Assembly: GCA_910576335.1 (NCBI GenBank)
Contig: CAJTIU010000034.1
Coordinates: 1-44,923 of the forward strand
Origin: Lachnospiraceae bacterium
Lineage (GTDB): Bacteria; Bacillota; Clostridia; Lachnospirales; Lachnospiraceae
Reading direction: 5' to 3'
Length of the DNA stretch: 44,923 nt
The notes beneath the pieces were generated by a model. That model was given only the letters and a program-made list of their open reading frames with translations, searched no databases and had not been told where the DNA came from. This document shows positions 26,239 to 34,800 of this stretch, piece by piece (the stretch's first letter is position 1; each line of letters starts with the position of its first letter). Made by a program: the position numbers and the translations under genes.

Positions 26239-27135
26239 CTATTTACCTTTGGATTTTGCTTGAACTAATTCTGTTTTACAAACACGATTATTCATATGAT
26301 AAACGACATTTATTCTTGGATGTTGTTGAAGTATAGCCAAATTTTTTTCTATTACATTCATAGGTGGTGTACTGATTGTCCCACTTGCTATCCCTTTACT
26401 TTCATCATAAGTAATATACATTATACTTTCTGTATTGTATTTTTTAGCAAATGTTTCTATTCCTTTACACGCATTGGATACTATTGGTGCATAATAGTAT
26501 CTACTTTCATCAACAATTAATTTAAGTAATTTCGGCATATCTGAAAGTAACGGTAACACATCTATTTCCATTGGCATTTTTTTTATATCATCACGCACTT
26601 TACTCCATACATCACTTTTTAAAAGCTCTTCTTTGTTAAAACACAACTGACAATCATCTATAACTGAAACTTTTGCTATGGTAATAGGCATGTCATAATG
26701 AATCATATAATTTCTAAGCCGCATTATAAAACGATAAGATATATTCTCATCATATATCTTTGACCGAAATTTTTTAAAGTTCTCAAATTCCTCTTTGGAA
26801 CAATTATGTTTTATATAAGATTCAATTTTATCGACTAACATTTTAACGGAAGCACAATAGGCAAGTAATAATTTATTACTCGTTCTAATAATTTTTATTT
26901 TATCAGAACCTTTTTGCCTTAAAATTCTATTGATATTTTCAGCCTCAAGATATAGTCTTAAATCTTGGTATAACTCATAACTTATTGCCTCTAACTCAAT
27001 TATCTTTTCAAAAAGTGTTCCTTTTCGTATATAGTCATCAAGCTCTTCCACATCACTTTTCGATAATTCAATATTAGTTTCTGTAAAATTATGTTCACCA
27101 GTTATACATTTATTATATTTAACGATACTTATCAT
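26239..27135 (-). CDS. AT-rich hypothetical protein with a HEPN-like RX4H motif
   Basis: A 298-residue, mostly helical protein of a family I do not recognise. RLRNYMIHYDMP contains R141 and H146, an RX4H motif with Asn following Arg, as in HEPN ribonucleases; helices lie on both sides. HEPN proteins often act in toxin-antitoxin or abortive-infection systems. No antitoxin-like partner is adjacent. The gene is visibly more AT-rich than the transfer genes and is framed by terminators on both sides, so it looks like an independently acquired cargo gene. AAAAGGAGAG precedes the ATG. The motif is short and also occurs by chance, so the ribonuclease role is tentative. Confidence 0.75.
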   Translation of the reverse strand: MISIVKYNKCITGEHNFTETNIELSKSDVEELDDYIRKGTLFEKIIELEAISYELYQDLRLYLEAENINRILRQKGSDKIKIIRTSNKLLLAYCASVKMLVDKIESYIKHNCSKEEFENFKKFRSKIYDENISYRFIMRLRNYMIHYDMPITIAKVSVIDDCQLCFNKEELLKSDVWSKVRDDIKKMPMEIDVLPLLSDMPKLLKLIVDESRYYYAPIVSNACKGIETFAKKYNTESIMYITYDESKGIASGTISTPPMNVIEKNLAILQQHPRINVVYHMNNRVCKTELVQAKSKGK

Positions 27136-27241
27136 TTAAAGTCTCTCCTTTTACTTTTATCACTATAACTTTACATAATGCTTTACATTTTTTATGGAAA
27201 TTACATATAAAACATGTTTTTTTCTATCCTCATGATTATGT

Positions 27242-27279
27242 AAAAAGCGACATCTGCACTCACACTGATGCCACTTTTT
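27242..27279. terminator. Terminator hairpin, probably bidirectional
   Basis: AAAAAGCGACATC pairs with GATGCCACTTTTT at 11 of 13 positions, the other two being wobble-type, around a 12-base loop. A and T runs flank both sides. It lies 12 bases after the stop of the 27292-27621 gene on the minus strand and in front of the HEPN-motif gene. Confidence 0.65.
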
Positions 27280-27291
27280 TTGAATAGTATT

Positions 27292-27621
27292 CTATAATAT
27301 TCCTGCCTTTTTCATATATCCTGCGCTGTCATAGCATCCCCGGAAATACACTGACTGCATCTCCATATCTGTAAGCTTGTTCTTTAACTCCATCACCTTT
27401 ATGAGTGCTGTACACTCCTGCCCACTTAACTCTGCCGATTTTTCCATATCAAACACGTCTAAAACTTTGGGATATTTCTCATACAATTCTTCTATTTCGG
27501 ATTGTATTGCACGGTATTCCTCGTTTTCTTTGGGTAATTTCGCTATAACAGAACTCAGATATTCCTCAAAAATATTGCTGTGGACATCTACAAATGTCTC
27601 AAATCCGAACGCATCAGACAT
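27292..27621 (-). CDS. Conserved small ICE protein of unknown function
   Basis: A 109-residue acidic helical protein (starting MSDAFGFETFVDVHSNIF). I chose the ATG at 27621, with GGAGG eight bases upstream; a GTG three codons earlier lies within that ribosome binding site and is unlikely. The middle (IQSEIEELYEKYPKVLDVFD) and the end (MQSVYFRGCYDSAGYMKKAGIL) look conserved-type, and similar proteins occur in Firmicute elements, but I cannot name a family. A terminator follows it. It may form one unit with the gene upstream at 27699-28217. Confidence 0.65.
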   Translation of the reverse strand: MSDAFGFETFVDVHSNIFEEYLSSVIAKLPKENEEYRAIQSEIEELYEKYPKVLDVFDMEKSAELSGQECTALIKVMELKNKLTDMEMQSVYFRGCYDSAGYMKKAGIL

Positions 27622-27698
27622 CTTTTTCACCTCCGTTTCTTTTCATTTCTTTCATTATACCGCCTATACAAATACAATACAATCATCTAAGTTTTCTT

Positions 27699-28217
27699 CT
27701 ATTTTATCCCTAATTCCAAAATCAAGACTTTAACATAATCGCTTACTAATTTATAAAACTCATATTCCATATCCCCAATATGCCCCGTCAATTCTTCCCC
27801 CAGCAGCACTCCCATCTCCGTATTTACATATAAAATAAAAACGGTGCCATCTTTAAACCGCTTAATTACAAAATACCTTTTTGTACCCCTGCCATCCCCA
27901 CGCTTCATAAAAAGAATATATGCCCGTAAAATATCGCTGATATTCGGATTATAGGGCGGAAGCAAAATCTGTAGGATATTGATGCCGCCTCTCTCAAAGA
28001 CATCTACTCCAAACTCTATCTTTCCATCTGGATACGCTACTCCGTCATCCTCACACATTATTCCATACATTTCACGAAGCAATGCTTCGCCATCCTGTTT
28101 CATGGAACTGAAAAATTCATCTTTCTCTTTCTGTGTCCCCCGATATAGCATTTCGGGAATCAACGTTTCAAACAATTCATGACGCAGGCAGTCATATTTG
28201 CAATATCCTATATCCAT
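27699..28217 (-). CDS. Hypothetical protein
   Basis: A 172-residue soluble protein without recognisable motifs. It begins MDIGYCKYDCLRHELFETLIP with two early cysteines, and has a mixed alpha/beta appearance (RYFVIKRFKDGTVFILYVN in the second half). ATGGAGGTG precedes the ATG. Its promoter, TTGACG-N17-TATAAT, overlaps the GCCGTCA iterons in the shared region with the divergent ribbon-helix-helix gene, so it is probably regulated by that protein. Function unknown. Confidence 0.65.
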   Translation of the reverse strand: MDIGYCKYDCLRHELFETLIPEMLYRGTQKEKDEFFSSMKQDGEALLREMYGIMCEDDGVAYPDGKIEFGVDVFERGGINILQILLPPYNPNISDILRAYILFMKRGDGRGTKRYFVIKRFKDGTVFILYVNTEMGVLLGEELTGHIGDMEYEFYKLVSDYVKVLILELGIK

Positions 28218-28246
28218 ATTTTCACCTCCATAATTTTATCACCTCA

Positions 28247-28307
28247 ATTATAATACGCCGTCACTTTGCCGTCAATCTAATTTTAGCCGTCATTTTAACG
28301 GTATAAT
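28247..28307. promoter_or_regulatory. Divergent promoters with three GCCGTCA iterons
   Basis: GCCGTCA occurs at 28257-28263, 28268-28274 and 28286-28292. On the minus strand TTGACG (28275-28270) and TATAAT (28252-28247), 17 bases apart, form a good promoter for the 28217 gene; its -35 lies on the second iteron. On the plus strand TATAAT at 28302-28307 stands 10 bases after the third iteron and has a weak -35. The third iteron also forms a dyad with ACGG. Probable operator of the adjacent ribbon-helix-helix protein. Confidence 0.7.
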
Positions 28308-28340
28308 AACATTATTAAGCCGTTAAGGAAGTGGTTAGAA

Positions 28341-28505
28341 TTGAATACAAATCAATCAAAATTTACGCTGCGGATAAATAAGGAATTACTAAGGAAGTTT
28401 CGCTATATCGCTGAATACAATGCTCGTTCTGCCAACAGGGAATTGATGATACTAATGAGTAAACATATTGCTGAATTTGAAAAACGGTATGGAAAAATCG
28501 AATAA
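28341..28505 (+). CDS. Ribbon-helix-helix (Arc-type) regulator, copy 1
   Basis: A 54-residue protein read from a TTG with AAGGAAG upstream. KFTLRINKELLRKFRYIAEYN followed by ARSANRELMILMSKHI (positions 7-43) is the classical Arc/MetJ ribbon-helix-helix fold: a short DNA-binding strand and two helices forming the dimer. It is about 70% identical to the protein encoded at 28603-28773. It lies behind three GCCGTCA iterons and probably represses its own promoter and the divergent gene. Too short to appear in a standard long-ORF list, but the reading frame, start and homologous neighbour support it. Confidence 0.85.
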   Translation: MNTNQSKFTLRINKELLRKFRYIAEYNARSANRELMILMSKHIAEFEKRYGKIE

Positions 28506-28526
28506 CCATTCACCTACAAATTTTCT

Positions 28527-28578
28527 GCCGTCACACAGCCGTCATTTCGTAATCCTGCCGTCATATTGACAGTATAAT
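28527..28578 (+). promoter_or_regulatory. Second GCCGTCA iteron operator with promoter
   Basis: GCCGTCA occurs at 28527-28533, 28538-28544 and 28557-28563, followed by TATAAT at 28573-28578. Spacing (11 and 19 bases, then 16 from the third iteron to the -10) almost exactly repeats that of the first cluster (11, 18, 16). The third copy forms a dyad GTCATATTGAC. It serves the second ribbon-helix-helix gene. Confidence 0.7.
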
Positions 28579-28602
28579 AATGTCTTATATGGAGGTGTTG
28601 GC

Positions 28603-28773
28603 ATGACGAATGATATAGCAAAATTTACTTTAAGAATCGACGCTGAACTGTTAAAAAAGTTTCGTTTTGTCGCTGATTATAATGCTCGTTCCGCTAATCG
28701 CGAACTGGAGGTCCTGATGAAAAAACATATTGCTGAATTTGAAAAAGAAAATGGCAAAATAACTTTTGACTAG
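28603..28773 (+). CDS. Ribbon-helix-helix (Arc-type) regulator, copy 2
   Basis: A 56-residue protein with ATATGGAGGTG upstream of its ATG. AKFTLRIDAELLKKFRFVADY and NARSANRELEVLMKKHIAEF are its strand and helices. It is a close paralogue of the protein at 28341-28505; the duplication includes the promoter and iterons (about 270-base unit). The two may form homo- or heterodimers at the iterons and control the regulator genes, the divergent hypothetical gene and perhaps other ICE promoters. It converges with the giant helicase gene. Confidence 0.85.
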   Translation: MTNDIAKFTLRIDAELLKKFRFVADYNARSANRELEVLMKKHIAEFEKENGKITFD

Positions 28774-28884
28774 GTTTTTCCTATATTCAAAGGGTGGAGC
28801 AGTCGCCCACTCCACCTGTAATTACTATATGCTATTTCTTTTTAGACCACTAAGTATACAACACTCTCGCATCATGCATGTTTA

Positions 28885-31800
28885 TTATCTCTCCCTGTCT
28901 GTGCCTTTTCTTTCCATCGTCTCACCGCCCTGCTCTGGCTCTGCATCCATTACGGATGTATCTTTTTCATTCAGATTCAGTTCAATATTGAGTTTATTAA
29001 GCCGCTCTGTTTTTTCTTTCAACTCTTCCTCAAGAGCAAACGGCTTTCCCAACTCTGTTTTTGCTGTTTCAAGCTGCGCGATTGTTTCTGCTTTTCTGGT
29101 CTTGGCAGCTTCTAATTTTACTGGCAGCTTTGCAATCTCATTCTCTATTCTGGTCAGATTGCCAAGCGCATCAGAGCCTAAATCGACCTTGTGTTTCATT
29201 GCTCCGCATAGATTCATACAATAATGAACCTCCAGCGTATCATAAAAAACTTCCATTTCAAATCCCCGGTAGCTGCCAATCATAACAGCCTGAGACAATG
29301 GATTTTCTTTGCAAACAGCAAGAAGCATCTCCCCTGCATCTGCCTTTTCAGTGTAGGTCGTCCCTTTTAAAATCATAGGGAAGAACTTCTCCTCTCCCTG
29401 CGGCTTATTTTTTTCGGCAAGTGTAGCGTCCTTTTCATATCCTGCAATGCGTTCCTCATACCGCTTAATCTCCTCCGGGTAGTATTTCAATACTCTGTCC
29501 TCAAGGTCGTAATGCTCGCTAAGATAACTCTGTTTTAACACCCGGAGCTTGGACACCTGCATATCCAAACCCATTTTTTCCTTGAACCGTTCATCTCCGG
29601 TAGCAAGCATTTTCACCTCCGCAAAGGAAAGAGCCACCTCGTCTACGTCTTCAGCAGAACGGACAGGACTTTTACTCGTCATTATTTGAGATATGAATTT
29701 TTGCTTTCCCTCCACCAACTGATAGAGGTAGGCGTCAAAGGTTTGTTCTGTTACATATCGGTAAACTTCCACCTCTGGAAACATATTGCCCTGACGTTCC
29801 AGACGACCAAGTCTTTGCTCCAAATCGGATGGGCGCCATGCGCAATCGCAGTTGTGTATGGCAATGAGCCTGTCTTGTACATTCGTACCCGCGCCCATCT
29901 TCGGAGTAGAACCGAACAAAACTCGCACCTCGCCGCTTCTAACCTTCGCAAACAGTTCTTTTTTCTGTGCATCGGTATTTGCTTCATGAATAAAACGCAC
30001 CTGCTCCGCAGGGATTCCACGGGCAATAAGCTTCTCTCTCATATCATCATAGACGTTAAAACTTCCGTCGCTCTTTGGTGTGCTAATATCACAGAATGCT
30101 AATTGCGCCGCTTTTGTGTCGGCATGTTCTTCCCAGATACGGTAAATATTATCCACACAGGCATTTATTTTGCTGTTCGGGTCGTCTGGCAGCATGGGGT
30201 CTATCATCCGCTGGTCAAGGGCAAGTTTCCGCCCGTCATTTGTCACTTTCAACATATTATCTTGTTGTGGTTCAACCAATCTCGCCCGGATTTTCTCCGC
30301 CCGTTTTGCAAGAGACGCTACCATTTGTGTCTGTATCTCACTCGGCTTGGTTTTTATATTGTGGTAATTGACCTTTGGTACAGGTAACTTTAACATATCG
30401 GCAGTCTGGATGTCCGCCACTTCCTTAAACATCTGCATCAGCTCTGGCAGATTGTAGAATTTCGCAAATCTCGTCTTGGCGCGGTAATTTGTTCCCTCCG
30501 GGGCGAGTTCCAAAGCCGTAACCGTCTCGCCAAAGGTGGACGCCCAACTGTCAAAATGTTGCAGACCGTTCCTTACAAGAGTATCATACTGTAAGTATCT
30601 CTGTACGGAATATAGCTCGACCATCGAGTTGCTCACAGGCGTTCCCGTTGCGAAAACTGTGCCGCGGTTGCCTGTAATCTCATCCAGATAACGGCATTTC
30701 ATAAAAAGGTCGCTCGATTTCTGGGCTTCAGTCTGGGCAATACCTCCTACGTTCCGCATCTTCGTGTACAGGTAAAGGTTTTTGTAAAAATGACTCTCAT
30801 CTATAAAAAGCCTGTCAACACCCAATTCTTCAAAGTTTATCACGTTGTCTTTCCGTTTCATATCATTGAGTTTATCCAGCTTTGCCTTAATCGCTTTTCT
30901 TGTTTTCATAAGCTGTTTCACCGTAAACTGCTCCCCATTGGTTGCCTGCACATCATCTATCCCATGTTCTATATCGTCAAGCTGACGCATGAGCTGTTCC
31001 CTCTGACGTTCCTCGCTGATAGGAATTTTTTCAAATTGTGAATGCCCGATAATTACCGCGTCATAAGCTCCCGTTGCAATCCTGCCGCAGAACTTCTTTC
31101 GGTTTGCCGTTTCAAAATCCTGCTTTCTTGCCACAAGGATATTTGCGCTTGGATAGAGTCGGAGATACTCCGACGCCCACTGACCGACAAGGTGATTCGG
31201 CACGACAAACATAGATTTCTGGCATAATCCCAGACGTTTGCTCTCCTGTGCCGCAGCCACCATCTCAAAGGTTTTTCCTGCTCCTACCTTATGTGCAAGA
31301 AGTGTGTTGCCGCCATAAAGGATATGGGCAATCGCATTGACTTGGTGCGGTCTGAGCGTAATCTCTGGACTGATTCCGCCAAACGTGATATGACTTCCAT
31401 CATACTCACGCGGTCTTACACTGTTGAATGTGTCGTTGTAATAACGGACAAGGCGAGTTCTCCGTTCCGGGTCTTTCCAAATCCAATCCTGAAATGCCTG
31501 CTTAATTATCTCCTGTTTTGCCTGCGCTGCTGTTGTCTCCTTTACATTAAATACAGCTTTCTTATTTCCATGTTCATCATAAACATAATCAAAAATCCGA
31601 GTATCTCGCAGATTTAACGTATCTTCAATAATGCGATAAGCGCTTGCGCGCTTTGTCCCATAAGTACTGTCTGCCTTGACATTTCCAAAATCGGAATTTT
31701 TATTTTCAATAAACCAATCGCCATTTATAGCGGTATAACGCACTCGGATTCTCCCTGCCGCATGACTTGAGGGAGTTAAAAGTTCTATTACAAACTGTTG

Positions 31801-34800
31801 GATATCTTCCTCTGGTATCCATGCCGTACCCAAACGAATTGAAATTTCACTTGCAGGCAGGTCTTTTGGAATGACTTTTTGGAGTGCTTCCACATTGACC
31901 GCATATTCTGGATTCTCCTTCGCCGCCGCTTTTGCTGTAATGAGTTTTGCACGGACATTTCCTGACAAATATTCATCAGCAGTCACATATTTTACAGGTT
32001 CAGTATTTGGAATTTTAAAGATAATCCCTCGCAAATTCTCAATGATTTTTTCCTGCGTTTTACCTGTAAGCTGCGCCATATACTCTAAATCAACACGGGC
32101 TTTTTCCCCTATGGAAAGCGCAAGTGCTTCACTTGCCGTTTCCACAAATGTGACTTCCCGGTGCGGTTTGATTGTCCGCTTCGTAAACATATCTGCTTTT
32201 CTCTTAAATTTCCCCTCATCGTCAAGCACTTCAAGAGAACATAAAAGAAAATAGCTTTCGTCTGCCGCAAATGCAAGATAATTACCTCTGTTATTAATTA
32301 AACCATACTTTTTAGTAAAAGCATCATACAGATTATTTAAATTTTTCTGTTCGGATTGTATCATTTCCTCCGGGCAGTCGTCTGTCTGATACTGAATAAG
32401 CCTACGGACACAATCTCGGATTTGTACCAGTCCTTTTATTCTATTCTCTGCAGTCACAGAAACATCCGCAAGATTCATTCTGTCATTTTCTCGAAAATAA
32501 ACTTTATCCTCCACAAGAGTAAATGAAAAATTCCGTACTTCCGGGTCGGCTTCAATAGAGACGTTCTGTTCGTCGGAAATTCGGTCAATCTCATCATCAA
32601 GCTCTGTAATTTCTCCATTTATCCGCCGCACTGCTCCATGAAGCAGCTCCGATAACGGGATATCCTGATGAGCTTTGCAGACAGCATCCATGCCGAACCG
32701 TGTGCTTTCCATCTTCATCTCGCCCAGAACCATCTCCGGGTGGTTTACAAAATAGCTGTTCATGGTAATCCCACTCACATCTGTATCAAGAAAAATCCAG
32801 TCTGGCTCTACATCAATAAGTCGGTCTCGCTTCTGTAAAATAAGGATATCGCTCGTAACCTCCGTGCCTGCATTTGCACGAAACGTACTGTCTGGCAGAC
32901 GAATGGCTCCCAAAAGCTCGGCTCTTCGGGCGATATATCTCCGCACCTCCGGGCTTGTCTTATCCATCGTCCCCTTAGAGGTAATAAACATCACAACGCC
33001 GCCTGCCCGCACTTTATCCAGAGCTTTTGCTATAAAATAATCATGGATTAAAAACTTCTGGGCGTTATAACGGCTGTCGTTGACCTTAAACTCCCCGAAC
33101 GGGATATTGCCAAGCACTACGTCAAAGTGATTATCTGGAAGCTTTGTATCCTCAAATCCCTCAATGGCAATACTGGCTTTCTGGTAGAGCTGCTTTGCAA
33201 TCCTGCCTGATAATGGGTCAATCTCAATGCCGTACAGTTTTGATTTCTCCATGCTGTCGGGTAAAAGCCCTAAGAAATTTCCCGTGCCGCAAGACGGCTC
33301 TAAAATATTTCCCTGTGAAAATCCCAGATGGTCAAGCGCTTCATACATTGCCTTTATAACAATCGGCGGTGTATAAAAAGCAGTTAAAGTCGATTCCATA
33401 GCGGCGCGGTATTCCTCGTCGGAAAGTACTGATTTCAATTCCTTGTATTCATTTGTCCATGCTGCATTTTTCTCATCAAACGCCATAGACAGACCGCCCC
33501 AACCTACGTATTTTGCAAGTGTTTCTTGTTCTTCGGGCGTGGCAAGACGGTTTTCTATCTGAAGATTATGCAGGAGATTGATGGCTGACAGATTGTTTCG
33601 GAACTTTTCTTTTGCGCCGCCAACGCCCAAATCATCATTAATAATACGGTAATTATATCTGTCAGTAAAAGCAGTCGGCACAGAAGGCTTGGCTGTAGTA
33701 GGAGCTTCCATTTTTTCTTCGGACGGTAATTCTGTCTGTGTCTGCTCTAAAAGACTGCGAACATAACTGACTTTCTCCACACGGTTTATCGGGAAACCCA
33801 CATCGTTCTGAAATGTGATGTCACGCATAGAAACATCGCCGCTGGTTTTCCCGATGCTTTCTATAAGATAGCGGCGGTTATCAATGGAGATTTCCTTGTC
33901 GATAAGGTCAGAATTATCCTGCTTTCCATCTGCTCCAGATGGGGCAGACTTTACGCTTTCTTCCCGATAAAACGGCTCAAGCTGTTCTTCCTCGGTGGGT
34001 TCTTTTACCCTGTAAAACCAGTCATCCGCAGTAGCCATTATCTCGTCAAGCCGCTTTTCATCCTCCAGGGTCAGCTCGGTGTACTGCTCCAAGAATGGAA
34101 TGAGCACGTCGCACCCCAGACGCAGGGATTCTATTTTCTCTCGGTAGTAATCTTCGCCCTGCCGTTTCCATTCAGGAATAAATGGGCAAGCAGGGGAGAG
34201 GGAATATTCATAGAAATTTCGGATATGAGCGATTAAATCTCCCTCGCCGTCACCGATATCAAACCGCCCCTCGTAGTTAAATTCCTCGTCGCCGATAACG
34301 GCATGGATTTCAAAATCCGTCTTATGATACCATCCGACATGATTATCCTCGTTCTCCCTTTCACGGTGCTGTTTCTCGTCCAAAACACCGAGCAACTTAT
34401 TTCCCAGAGCGAAGCTCAAATCCGTAAATCGGTCGTTCAGCTCCCTGTCATAAAAGGCGGGATGCTCCGAGAAGCCGATTGAGAGGGCGATACTGTCGGG
34501 CTTTTCCTCGGTAAGCGTCCCTGTTTCCTGACTCTCGGTAATGACCATTTTCAGGTGGTCGTTTGCAGGGTTCTCCTTTAATTTCTGTTCAAAATCCTCC
34601 CTGCTAAACTCCTTTCCGAACAACGGGAACTCCGCATTTCGCAGGGAAACGGCATTTTCATCAAAGGCGATGACCTCATATTTGTCCGCCCCGATATACA
34701 CCACGTCGCCCTCGTGATAGAGATGGCGGAGAGGGTAAAGCTCTGTAAGCTCCTGCGAGAAACGCCACGCATTGCTGCGACTGTAAACGTCTCCTGTCTT

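Noticed and set aside
28793-28816. GGTGGAG/CTCCACC hairpin between the second ribbon-helix-helix gene and the helicase end
   Set aside because: The stem is 7 bp with a 10-base loop and no T-run follows on either strand, so I do not call it a terminator.
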